Positions 18,290 through 26,754 of a stretch of DNA of 64,000 nt are shown piece by piece (positions within the stretch are counted from its first letter, which is position 1; each line of letters starts with the position of its first letter). A program made the position numbers and the translations under genes. The stretch is from Paenarthrobacter ureafaciens. GTDB lineage: Bacteria > Actinomycetota > Actinomycetes > Actinomycetales > Micrococcaceae. The notes under the pieces are model-generated. The model was not told where the DNA came from. It made no database searches and saw nothing but the letters and a program-made list of their open reading frames with translations. The stretch is from assembly GCF_004028095.1 (NCBI RefSeq), contig NZ_SBHM01000009.1, forward strand, positions 1 to 64,000, read 5' to 3'.

Positions 18290-18978
18290 GTTCTATGGAA
18301 TATGAGTACCTGCCCGAAGACTCCCAGGCGCTTCGGTCACACGTCGGAGATGGTCAGGATTTGTGGGGTGCTGACTGGGGTGCATCGGATTTGGAGCCCG
18401 TACGAAGTCGGTTGAAGAAGTTTCACATGGCCAATGAAAGTCAGCGCTGTGTGTACTGTCGCCAGCAGATCATTGACCAGCATGCGATCCACTGGAACAT
18501 TGATCATATTGTGCCGAAATCAGTCGTCCCAGATTATTCCTATTTCCCGAAGAACCTAGCTCTTTGTTGTTGGGGTTGTAACCAGGCAAAAGGAAAAGCA
18601 GATCCTCGCACTAGACAGGCCGTTAAGCACGCCTCGTATCCCTCTGAGGCGCGACACTATGAGGCATACCACCCCTATTTTGATGAGTGGGAGGATCACT
18701 TTTATATGGATGAAGATTCACTTGTAATTATTCCTCGGAAAGGCAGTGCTAAAGCGAAGAAGACGATTGAAATGTGTCGCCTGAAGCGCTTGGCTGAAAT
18801 TAAGGCTCAACTCGCAATGGATGCGAAAGAGAGTCGCGCCATCGACACAATGCGCGAATTGATGGGTAAGGGGAATCAGAGCTTGATCCTGAAGTTTATT
18901 GCAGCCCTAGATGACTTTAGTGGGTCGAAGGCGGAATTTTCGCAGTTGGTTCGGGAAATGCAAATTACGGGTTCTTGA
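18286..18978 (+). CDS. ptuB: Septu-type HNH endonuclease (PtuB-like)
   Basis: The product has 230 residues. A compact zinc-HNH motif is visible: CVYC (55-58), then HWNIDHIVPKS with Asp73-His74, PKNLALCCWGCNQAKG with Asn90, and the second zinc pair Cys95/Cys98. The order matches HNH nucleases of the PtuB/HNH_5 type. The ATG overlaps the ATPase stop (ATGA), so the two are made together, probably as a complex. The C-terminal half is charged and helical, with no other domain recognised. I infer degradation of phage or host nucleic acid upon activation by the ATPase. Confidence 0.85.
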   Translation: MSSMEYEYLPEDSQALRSHVGDGQDLWGADWGASDLEPVRSRLKKFHMANESQRCVYCRQQIIDQHAIHWNIDHIVPKSVVPDYSYFPKNLALCCWGCNQAKGKADPRTRQAVKHASYPSEARHYEAYHPYFDEWEDHFYMDEDSLVIIPRKGSAKAKKTIEMCRLKRLAEIKAQLAMDAKESRAIDTMRELMGKGNQSLILKFIAALDDFSGSKAEFSQLVREMQITGS

Positions 18979-19443
18979 TAGGAGCGGGCGGCTCGCATAG
19001 TTGATATGTTTGTCCGTTCCGCGCGGCGCTCTTTAGTCATTTAGAGTTGAGCTGCTCTTTTATAAGGCGGGTGCCACGGCTTGGCGGGATCGCAGGGGCG
19101 GATGGAGCAGGAGGCTTCTTCCAGTCCCAACATATGCGCCACAATGATCGATGTGGAAGATGTCGGCGGCAGGGTGATATGCGTGGGCCGAAATTCGCGA
19201 TTTGGGTCTCTCTCGATGCATGAGGAGAGTAACTTTGCCACGGCGAAGTGATCGGCGGCATAGTGTAGCCGTGTCATCGCAGCCGTCAGCCGTGACTCTC
19301 TGATCCTGAGGCGGCCAGTGAGGTGACGCGGCCTCTGGGCTTGGCAGTTGACTGACTTCTCTCAAGGTCATCACAAAATGGCTGGTTATGGCCAAACGAT
19401 TACAGCGGACTGCACGTTTTTGAGTCCTACGGCGCGGAAGCAA
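18979..19443. other. Spacer between Septu and DUF4145 genes
   Basis: The Septu pair ends at 18978 and the convergent DUF4145 gene ends at 19444. Short frames occur in between but none looks like a gene, and I see no T-run terminator. Confidence 0.4.
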
Positions 19444-20106
19444 CTAGTGGGCCGACGTGTCGCTGTCCCCAGCTGCCGAATTGAGCAAGTTCAGTTCACC
19501 CGGTACTTCGAATACGTTTCTTAAGAACTGAGTGGTGAAGCTTAGCGCACGACTTACCTCCTGGGGACTCAACGTCTCGTCCGAATAGTGAGCGCCGATA
19601 TTGCCGAGTTTTCGCACGTGAGTGAGAACGTCTCCAAAGTCTCGAGTCACCAAGCCGTCTGCAATCATCTGTTCGACGCTCTGTACCAGTGTCCGTTTGC
19701 TTGCACCCTTGTGGGCTGCGGCCGCCTCCAGGGTACGCCGCAGTTGAACAGCCGCGGCGTCCGGAACTCCGGCTTCCATGACTCGTAGAGCATCGACGAA
19801 GAACTTTTCAACATCCTCCGGGAGATGGTTGATCTGGTACTGCCTATGCTCCCCTTCCGGTATCGCTCTCAGTTCGCGTACCTCCCAAGTGTTGGGGACT
19901 GGTTGCTCATCAGAGTGGTTATTGGTCACAAGAATCTCCACCTCGACAGAGACTACGCCCGCACATCGAGGGCAAGCCATAACTAGCCAAGTTCGCTTAG
20001 CATAGTTGGCGCTTCGAATACCAACTCGGGACCACATGGGGTGCATTGCGGCGTGCTTGACCCCGCACCACGGACAATCTCGGAAGTATGCCTCTTGAAC
20101 CTTCAT
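19444..20106 (-). CDS. DUF4145-domain protein with N-terminal zinc ribbon
   Basis: The product has 220 residues from the ATG at 20106. The N-terminal part has two CxxC pairs (DCPWCG and ACPRCAG), typical of a zinc ribbon. The C-terminal part matches DUF4145: EKFFVDALRVMEAG, AAVQLRRTLEAAA, and VRKLGNIGAHYSDE. DUF4145 proteins often lie beside restriction and other defence genes, but their own role is not established. This gene converges on the Septu pair across a 465-bp gap and borders the first long repeat at 20.27 kb. I infer an accessory or independent defence gene. The start could also be further upstream, near 20136. Confidence 0.75.
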   Translation of the reverse strand: MKVQEAYFRDCPWCGVKHAAMHPMWSRVGIRSANYAKRTWLVMACPRCAGVVSVEVEILVTNNHSDEQPVPNTWEVRELRAIPEGEHRQYQINHLPEDVEKFFVDALRVMEAGVPDAAAVQLRRTLEAAAAHKGASKRTLVQSVEQMIADGLVTRDFGDVLTHVRKLGNIGAHYSDETLSPQEVSRALSFTTQFLRNVFEVPGELNLLNSAAGDSDTSAH

Positions 20107-20387
20107 ATCAACACAGTAGTGTCCTCTGTGGTCCACTTGGCGGAGACTTGCTAGCGATGCAGCCTGTTAGGATCCAAGGACGTACTTGCGCTGTTTTCTG
20201 AGACCGCACTCACGGATGCTTTTGCTTCGGTGTAAATGAGCAAGATCAACAGCTTGTCGCTGAGGCGCAAAAATAAGTGTGGACAATGTCCACACTTTCC
20301 GCCTCGGACTGGCTTGTACAGCCGTCGGACTGGTCCGGATTCCGCATGTTTCCGCCGCTTCCCAGTGTTTTCAAGGCTAGGAATCCC

Positions 20388-20409
20388 GTTCGAGTCCCAC
20401 CTCGGGCAC
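20388..20409 (+). other. tRNA 3'-end-like segment, copy A
   Basis: GTTCGAGTCCCACCTCGGGC plus AC has the TTCGAGT T-loop and an acceptor-like 3' strand. The 5' T-stem strand in front is not complementary and differs among the three copies, so this is not a complete tRNA gene. It fits the piece of a tRNA gene that integrases commonly use as crossover site. The tRNA species is uncertain; a leucine-type end is possible. Confidence 0.65.
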
Positions 20410-20414
20410 GGCAT

Positions 20415-20438
20415 AACCCCTCGTCAGAGGGGTTTTTT
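20415..20438 (+). terminator. Intrinsic terminator in repeat copy A
   Basis: AACCCCTC and GAGGGGTT form an 8-bp stem with a GTCA loop, followed by a run of six T. Its position just after the tRNA-like end is that of a natural tRNA terminator. Confidence 0.85.
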
Positions 20439-20879
20439 GCTTTTAAGTGTGGACAAATGTTGACAAGTCCCTCGGATTTGGGAGTCCCGGATGGTGCCTG
20501 GCCGCCGGGAACGGCCTGTTCAGTTTGGGTGGGGGAGCGGGGTCAGTGCCCGGGCGTGTGGGCGCTCCGCTGGCTCTACGCTGGGGTCATTCGTGTTCCT
20601 TCTTTCTGTTCTGTCCGGTAGGTCTGGAGTGGCCTACACATGTTCATGAGCCCGGGGGACTGGGTACGACATGACTTCGGAAGATTTCTGTTCGTCGGTT
20701 CAGCCATCGGATATTCCTCCCCTCACGGCACCTAAGAGTCGCTTTGCAGGGCCTAAGTGGGTGTGTACATCTGCACACTGACGTCTGTTTTGTTGCTGAC
20801 CGCGGTCTGCTCTTTTCTTGCAGTCACGTGTCCATTCCGCTCGCCGGATGCGGCCACATGACCTAGGCCAAATCCGTGT

Positions 20880-21523
20880 TGCTCTGCCGGTGCTTCGTTT
20901 CGCGGCTGGTAGGCAGTCGCATTACAGCGACGAGGGCGCCAGGGCTGTCTTGCCTCGAGTCCAACGGAATGTCCGGTTGAGGTCTATGACCTTGGGTTTC
21001 TGCCGTCTTGCTGATTTCAGCTGCGAATGTTTCGGCTTGTGCGGGACTTGATCCGGGGGGCAAGCGGATGAACTCTACCCCGCCGTAGCGTCCTGTAAGG
21101 TCGGTCAGGTGGAGTCTGGCTAGGCAGACGTCGGCGATCCGCGAAGGGCGTTGTCCCCGGCGTCATGACCGTGGGTGTCGGTGATGGCTTTGAATTGGTC
21201 GAGGGCGGCCATGGTGAGTGTGCCGGTGCCGGGGATGACGGTGTGATCGGCGAAGGGCTCGGCGGCCAGATCCAGGAAGGCCTTGCGGTTGAGGAGGTTC
21301 GTGAGGTTGTCGTGCGATGCGACCACGCGCAGTGTACGTGTTGCTGCACGCTGCTGAGGGCGGACATGCTGGTGGAGACCACCACGAGCAGGACCATCGT
21401 GACCAGTGTGGTCACAGCCGAGCCGAAGACCGTGGTGAAGGTCTGTCCATCATGGCTTTTAACCATGCACGCGATCCAACGCAGGAGGTGGAAGGCCGCC
21501 AGCGACCCCGAGGCCAGGACCAT
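20880..21523 (-). pseudogene. Membrane GGDEF protein, frameshifted
   Basis: Pieces in different minus-strand frames read in order as one protein. A membrane segment (TTLVTMVLLVVVSTSMSALS, about 21335-21460) is followed by SHDNLTNLLNRKAFLDL and ALDQFKAITDTHGHDAGDNALR, which are classic GGDEF-domain blocks. The catalytic loop GRYGGVEF lies at about 21070-21095. Two single-base shifts, near 21335 and near 21145, separate these pieces. The intact ancestor would be a membrane-bound diguanylate cyclase with a GGVEF signature. It is now unlikely to be functional. Confidence 0.8.
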
Positions 21524-21604
21524 GGGGATCCTGGCCGGGGATAGCCGGGCTCAAGTCGTCAGGGTTCGTAGGAAGCCATTCCGATGCCCACGCTCATGGA
21601 AGTT

Positions 21605-21690
21605 TCAGTCTGGTTTGTCGACCAAGTCATCGGCACCGTGCCGAAGGTCTTGGAGCCAGCCGATTGAACGGTTACGCCCGCCGATCAGTC
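21605..21690 (-). pseudogene. C-terminal remnant of a small-protein paralogue
   Basis: The minus-strand reading IGWLQDLRHGADDLVDKPD matches the C-terminus of the small protein at 22719-22973 (STGWLQDLRRVADDLMDNG). Only the last 25-30 codons are present, followed by a stop. Confidence 0.65.
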
Positions 21691-22146
21691 AAGTCGGATT
21701 GGCGTTTCCAGCAATGGTGTAAAGCTCTACATATGCTGGTAACAAGCCGACGAAATCCCACTGCAGGCCCTATTCCGGGAGTACAGGCAGCGGAAGATTG
21801 AGGTCTGTTGATGGCCAGCAAGGGTGATTCGGCCCGGCCTGGAGTTCTGGCGTGGCCGGGGGCGGGGGAGAGGCTTTTCCGGTGGCCCCGTTGTGGAAGT
21901 CTTTCCCCGATTGCCCGATACAGGTGTGCATCTACGTCGGGGTCCGGTAGGGCTACCTGCGTCGGAGGACCGGTGGGGCAAAGCACGGCCAAGGGCTGAC
22001 GTCGCTTGAGGATTTAAACTCTCGCCAATTCTCTCGTTGCGCAAGAGAAAATTGTTTTGCCGCGGGATGCCGCCGGGGAGGTCATCGATGCCGGGGTCCT
22101 CTTCCATGGCGCGGGCTTGCCTCTTATTTGCACCTTCCGGCTGGTT
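21691..22146. other. No recognisable gene
   Basis: About 450 bases between small-protein pieces hold several open frames but none with a familiar pattern or ribosome site. It is probably decayed coding DNA. Confidence 0.4.
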
Positions 22147-22407
22147 TCAGGGCTGGGGTCCGGACTTGGAACCTGCTGCAGTTGGTGGTCGGGCCGGCCA
22201 TTGCGCGTCTTTAGCGACCAGGTCCTGCAGCGCCCAGATCAGGACTTGCTGCTCTCCGTCGGCTGGGTCCTGAACCTGATCCAGGTAAGCGCTGAAGTCC
22301 GAGCACCCGGTTTGTCCGCCATTGGACCAATAGTGGAGCCAGAGTTCGTCAGTACCGAGGTGATGCTGGTTCAGGTACTCGTGCGCCGCTTGCCTTGCGC
22401 TGTCCAT
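22147..22407 (-). CDS. Small hypothetical protein, family A member 1
   Basis: The product has 86 residues, with GGAAGG six bases before the ATG. It shares a pattern with the 64-residue product at 24463-24657: ELWLHYWSNGG...SDFSAYLDQV and later VLIWAL, against RLWVGYWGNRG...IDFDAYIHEV and VLTWAI. The conserved aromatic and acidic positions in two diverged genes argue that both are real. It is soluble and has no signal peptide. Function unknown; it sits in the stress/signalling segment. Confidence 0.6.
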   Translation of the reverse strand: MDSARQAAHEYLNQHHLGTDELWLHYWSNGGQTGCSDFSAYLDQVQDPADGEQQVLIWALQDLVAKDAQWPARPPTAAGSKSGPQP

Positions 22408-22718
22408 GAGGTGCCTTCCGTGGTACCGGCGGCGGCCTCATAGAACAATCATCAGCCTCCTGATAGTTGAACTCTACACCTCCCTGCGGAAGCAAGCACC
22501 TGAAAGAGCACTATATGTTTTATCGCAGGGCCTAGGTCGGTGTCGCCATCGCCTTCTGGCGGTTACCGCCATGACAAGGCGCAGTGGGTGAGTTTCGACG
22601 AGTAAAGTGTTCGTGCGCTGCGGCCTTCTGAGCTGGGGGAGCACCCGCCCGTGAGCGAATCAGTCGGTGAACGCTGCTGCTGAACGATATTCAGCGAGGA
22701 TTTTGTACCGGCGCAGCG

Positions 22719-22973
22719 TTAGTGAGGGTGGTCAGGTCCGTTGTCCATCAAGTCGTCGGCAACACGGCGAAGGTCTTGGAGCCAGCCGGTCGAATGATCG
22801 GGGGCAACTGAGTTGGCTTCAAAGTTTCCCAGCGCAGTAGCCATGTGTTCCAACGCTTCCGAAAGGTTGGCCTTGACGGCTGTGTATCCTTCCTCTGACC
22901 GAGGGTCCGATGAGGCCGCTGAGAGGTGCTCGGCCCCGGCTTTGATGACGAGTGAGGCTTCGTATTCGTTCAT
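22719..22973 (-). CDS. Small helical hypothetical protein
   Basis: The product has 84 residues from an ATG preceded by GAGGTG. The composition suggests two or three amphipathic helices (LVIKAGAEHLSAASS, ANLSEALEHMATALGNFE, WLQDLRRVADDLMDN). There is no membrane segment. A partial relative of its C-terminus lies at 21605-21690. Function unknown. Confidence 0.6.
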   Translation of the reverse strand: MNEYEASLVIKAGAEHLSAASSDPRSEEGYTAVKANLSEALEHMATALGNFEANSVAPDHSTGWLQDLRRVADDLMDNGPDHPH

Positions 22974-23607
22974 ATGGCACCTCGCGGTTTCCTGACCGGG
23001 GAGCAGATATCTCCCGCGATCCCAACCGTACACCCATAGCAGGGGGATGCGCCTGCCGGTCAAGAAAGCAGAATTCCTGGCGGCGGGAAGGTCGGGGCGT
23101 CGGGCAGTACCGGCGGCTCGGGGGCATGAGGCGCTCGGGCTGATACTCGCATCTATGAGCCGGTGCCCAGTGCTTTGCCCATCAGTGGAGCTGTATCAGT
23201 AGTAGTCTTTTCGCGGTCCCTGCCGTGAGGAACGCGAGGGGAACGAAAGGAATGGAAGTTGGCACCTTGCCCCGGCAACGCGTCGGTTTTGAAGTTCTTG
23301 AGCAGCTGCGCGTCGGTCCGGTAACTCTACAAACCACCACCGGTGCCCGGATATGCTGAGAGCTTTTTCAACCCCGGGCCCGTGATGCCCCACCCCAAAG
23401 GGGGTCAAGGGCCCGGTACGTGTCCTCGTTGAGTTCACGGGTGACTGTACGCCCGAGAGCGCCAGCGAGCCTGACCCAAAGTCATCCTACGGGGGCCGCC
23501 TTGCTTTCTGTTTCCGCTCCGGGGACGTCGATTGCCCGGGCCCGAGGGGTCCGTTGCTGTAACGTGGTGGCCCTAAGGGGCTACCGCTCCGTTCAGGGGC
23601 TGACGCC
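22974..23607. other. No recognisable gene
   Basis: The stretch between the small helical protein and the response-regulator pseudogene has no frame I can support on either strand, and no repeat or terminator with a T-run. Confidence 0.4.
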
Positions 23608-24373
23608 ATGGAACAACCCGCACCGCAGATCACAAGCCCTTCCGTGGTCGTGATAGACAACGCCCCTGATGTTCATGTCCTCCTTCGAGGAATACTGGGT
23701 GCGGCCGGCTTCTGAGTGTTCCCTTACCGGTCGGGTGTTGCCGGTCTCGACGGCGTGCTGCGTTTCCGGCCTGTGGCCATCATCCTGGATCTGACATTGC
23801 CCGATGTTTATGGCTGCGCCCTCATCGGGCGCATGAGGCGGATCAGTGATGCCCGCTTGATGATCCTCACGGCCCTTGATTCCGAGGCTGACACCGTGCA
23901 GGCCCCGGGAAGTGAGGTACCGCATTGAGGCTTTGCTGCGCAGGCCGGCCAGCCGGCAGTGGCAGCACCGGACAGACGGCGGGGACACGGGCGCGGGACG
24001 GGCTGGTGCCGGGGCGGCAGAGCCGGACCCTGGGTTCACGGCCCAGGCCGGGTCGCTGACATACCAGGGCATGGTGGTGAGCGAGCAGGACCGCACTGTG
24101 GGCCGGACCGGCGAGCAGGTCCACCTGACCCGGTCGGAATTTATCCTCCTTCAGGCACTTCTCCGGTCGGCCCCTAGGACTGTCAGCACCGGTGACCTGA
24201 TCCAGACGCTGCACGATGAAGAGCCCAAGCAAGCGCCGTCGAGGAGTACGCACGATGCCCAGGCGATCCACGTCCATATCTCAAACCTGCGCCGGAAACT
24301 GGGCCCGCCAAGCAGCCATGGACAACGGATTGAGACCATCCGCGGAGCAGGCTACCGCATCAGGGCCGCCTGA
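23608..24373 (+). pseudogene. OmpR-type response regulator, broken
   Basis: The receiver domain starts MEQPAPQITSPSVVVID, then meets an in-frame TGA at 23714-23716 and continues in the same frame as SGVAGLDGVL, AIILDLTLPD (phospho-acceptor Asp) and LMILTALD. After DTVQA the frame shifts and the segment that should hold the conserved Lys is missing. PREVRYRIEALLRR and a complete winged-helix domain (HLTRSEFILLQALL, HVHISNLRRKLG, IETIRGAGYRI) follow in another frame to 24373. No partner kinase is nearby. A re-initiated DNA-binding domain alone could still be made, but I consider the gene dead. Confidence 0.8.
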
Positions 24374-24462
24374 AACCCCGGGCAGCCTCGCCGCATGGGC
24401 CGGCACGGGGCGTGGACAGAGGCCGGAACGTCAGATGAGGGCTGAGAGTGTGGTTGGGCTGC

Positions 24463-24657
24463 TTAGCGGGTTTCGTCGATCGCCCAGGTGAGGACTGTTC
24501 GGTCGAACTCCGGCCTTGTCCGCACCTCGTGAATATACGCGTCGAAATCGATCATGGAGGCGTTGCCGCGATTTCCCCAGTACCCGACCCACAAGCGTTC
24601 AAGGGTCGTGGCAGGCTCTTCCATAAGGAGCCGCGCGGTCCGCATCGGGTCGTTCAT
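24463..24657 (-). CDS. Small hypothetical protein, family A member 2
   Basis: The product has 64 residues and is the shorter relative of the product at 22147-22407. It keeps RLWVGYWGNRG, DFDAYIHEV and VLTWAI. A GGGGTGAG ribosome site precedes the ATG. It lies between the response-regulator pseudogene and the GAF-ANTAR gene. Function unknown. Confidence 0.6.
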   Translation of the reverse strand: MNDPMRTARLLMEEPATTLERLWVGYWGNRGNASMIDFDAYIHEVRTRPEFDRTVLTWAIDETR

Positions 24658-24824
24658 GGCCGCTCACCCCATAATGGTTACACCTTACCGGAAAATTATC
24701 AGGCACCTTACTAAAGGGTATTCTCCGCTTCCCGGAGAGGTAAAGAGAGCAGCGGACGGGGGCAACAAGTGCTGGTGGCCGCTGATGAGTGACGTACGGA
24801 GGTTGAGTTCTTAGGATGGTTCTC

Positions 24825-25562
24825 ATGGAACCGACCGTGCACGCCGAGCATATCTTGAGCCTTCATGACCTTGTCACGGGCACCTCGGATATCCGCACCA
24901 TCCTGGAGGGCGTGACGCGTTTCGCGGCGAAGGCCATGACCGAGGCTGCGGGGGCACCAATCGATTGCGCCGTGACGCTACGGCGGCGGAAACGGACCGC
25001 CACCGTTGCCGGCAGCAGCGACAGAGCGGTCGAACTTGATCGCATTGAACAAAGCCTCGGGCAGGGCCCGTGTCTGGAGGCCCTCGACCGTGGCTGCCCC
25101 GTGGTGTTAAAGGACGTGGCAACCGATGTTTCATGGCCCCAGTACAGCAAAGCCTTGGCATCAGCGGGCTGCCACAGCGCCCTGGGGGTCCCGATGGACC
25201 TGGGAGAGACCTCCGAGGCGGTGTTGAACTTTTTCGCCCCCGCACCCGGGTTGTTCACCGAAAGGGTGATCGATGAGGCCGCTGCTTTCGCTGACGTCGC
25301 CGGCAGTACCCTCCGCCTGGCGATCCGGATCGAATCCGTTGAACGACTCAACGAGGACCTGAAAGCTGCCATGGCCAGCCGGACCGTGATCAACCTGGCC
25401 AGCGGCGTGATCATGGCGCAGAATCAATGTTCCCCCGAAGAAGCTTTCAGGTACCTGCTGGCAGCCTCGAGCCATCGTAACCAGAAAATCCACGCCGTGG
25501 CCGAGTCCATCGTCTCCCGCTTCAGCGGGACCAGCATTCCCAACCTCCAATTCGATGATTAA
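24825..25562 (+). CDS. GAF-ANTAR regulator
   Basis: The product has 245 residues from the ATG at 24825; an in-frame ATG at 24816 is possible but sits directly against AGG. Residues of about 20-165 form a GAF-like sensor (SLGQGPCLEALDRGCPVVLKD, then HSALGVPMDL). The C-terminal 60 residues form an ANTAR domain (ASRTVINLASGVIMAQNQCS, EEAFRYLLAASSHRN). ANTAR proteins bind paired hairpins in nascent RNA and prevent termination. The sensed signal is unknown. A second ANTAR protein lies at 28082-29122, and actinobacteria often carry several. Confidence 0.88.
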   Translation: MEPTVHAEHILSLHDLVTGTSDIRTILEGVTRFAAKAMTEAAGAPIDCAVTLRRRKRTATVAGSSDRAVELDRIEQSLGQGPCLEALDRGCPVVLKDVATDVSWPQYSKALASAGCHSALGVPMDLGETSEAVLNFFAPAPGLFTERVIDEAAAFADVAGSTLRLAIRIESVERLNEDLKAAMASRTVINLASGVIMAQNQCSPEEAFRYLLAASSHRNQKIHAVAESIVSRFSGTSIPNLQFDD

Positions 25563-25689
25563 CCACTGAGACCACCTGCCATCCGGCAAGGGGCCCCTCA
25601 TGCAGTCGGCACCATTAAGACTCCGGGCGCGGGATCGCAAAGGTTCCTGATGCACAGCCGGCATGACTCGTGACGTAGCGACCCATATT

Positions 25690-26240
25690 TCACAGGTGAA
25701 CGTGGTGCCGGGGCCAGGAGGGATGCCGAGCCGTGCTTCGACGACGGCGTTCGGGTAGAGGGTCGGGCCCAGGGCAAGCCAAGGAAACGGCACCACTGCC
25801 GTGGCCGGCGGGGCCAGGAGGTTGCGGGTGTTCCTTGGTGAAGTCGCCTGCCAGGGCTTCAAGGATGCCGGAGAGCGAATGCGTGGAACGGGAATGTCGA
25901 TGACTTCGCGGGAGAACTTGTGGGGGCGCCGGGGAGACTGCGGGATCCCCGCCGAAGACTTCGTTTTCGATTTCGTCATTGTGGTTCTCCAGCCCGAGGG
26001 TAATGTTCGGATTGATGCTGAAGGGAGCCCGGAAGACCACGGGCGCCTGCCCGCCGACAACGGTCTCCAGGATGGCGCAGGGCACAGCTTCGGGTCCCAA
26101 TCGCAGCAGGTTCGCGTCGTTTCAGGCCTACGGCCCACCGGGCCAGGTGCGGGACCCGCGGTGCCGGACGTTGATGATGAAGTTCGGGGCCGACAAAGAC
26201 GTGGAGTTGGCTGACTTCGATTTATTCGCGTGACTCGAGA
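25690..26240 (-). pseudogene. Decayed CorA-type magnesium transporter copy
   Basis: The minus-strand text reproduces pieces of the intact CorA gene next door: GPEAVPCAILETVV (intact: GPQAVLYAILDEVV), GLENHNDEIENEVFGGDP (intact: GLENDIDEIEDELFSAGP) and KFSREVIDIP. The pieces lie in different frames, and the C-terminal membrane helices with the GMN motif are absent. It is most likely a tandem duplicate that has decayed. Confidence 0.75.
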
Positions 26241-26754
26241 GGGGCGGCCCGCAGGACCACGAACAGGCTCTCGTGGTCGCGTTCAGGCTTGGATCGGTGA
26301 TGGGTCAGGACGGCGTCTTCAACGGCAGGTCGGTGCAGGTCGATTTCAGCGGCTAGGGACTGCGGCCCGGAAGCCTCTGGACGGACCAGACAGATCCATT
26401 CCCTCGAGCCGGGGAATGGTTCAGCTCAGGACGGTATCAGGCAGGGTTACGGGCGACGAGACCTGCTCACCGGCCGGATACGCCACTGTCGACCAGGCCG
26501 GGACGACCGGCGCGTAGGTGCGGATCGGTGGGTGGGCTCCTCCTCGAACTTCTGTTCCTTGCTGTACTGGTGGTCGGGGTCACTGCGTCAGATAGCGCGG
26601 CAGCGTAGGGTTCTGCATCCCCAGCTGGTCGTTCCGGCCCTCTGGCCGTTTGTCCTGCGATTCGTTTACCGTAGGCCGCGGATGCTGCAAGGCGCTGGCG
26701 TTTATCAGTGGTTCGGTTCTGGTTCGCGTCTTGAGGTTTCCAGAGCGGTGCGGT
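26241..26754. other. Gap between CorA pseudogene and CorA gene
   Basis: About 500 bases without a supported gene. Part of it is probably the eroded N-terminal half of the CorA duplicate. Confidence 0.4.

Larger units (their letters stand above)
20275..20705 (+). repeat. Long direct repeat, copy A (att-like)
   Basis: This region is homologous in the same orientation to 34246-34650 and 56705-57115. Order of parts: a near-perfect palindrome around TGTGGACAATGTCCACA; a GC-rich stretch; a tRNA 3'-end-like block (20388-20409); an intrinsic terminator (20415-20438); TGTGGACAAATGTTGACAA, two 10-bp-phased direct repeats; then a conserved tail containing GGTGCCTGGCCGCC, GGCCTGTTCAGTTTGGGT and a final ACATGACTT. 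The combination of a tRNA-derived core and flanking protein-site-like repeats resembles phage or integrative-element attachment sites. No integrase gene is in the window. Confidence 0.8.

Noticed and set aside
16790..18978. Gabija or OLD-family defence system
   Set aside because: The ATPase has no TOPRIM domain and the partner is an HNH protein, not a UvrD-like helicase.
20388..20409. A complete tRNA gene
   Set aside because: Only the T-loop and acceptor 3' strand are present; the T-stem is not complementary, and no anticodon or D arm precedes it in any of the three copies.
20151..20463. Proteins encoded across repeat copy A, such as the reading MPCPRWDSN on the minus strand
   Set aside because: These are antisense readings of the tRNA-like T-loop and terminator, a common source of false genes; equivalent readings occur in copies B and C without conserved coding pattern.
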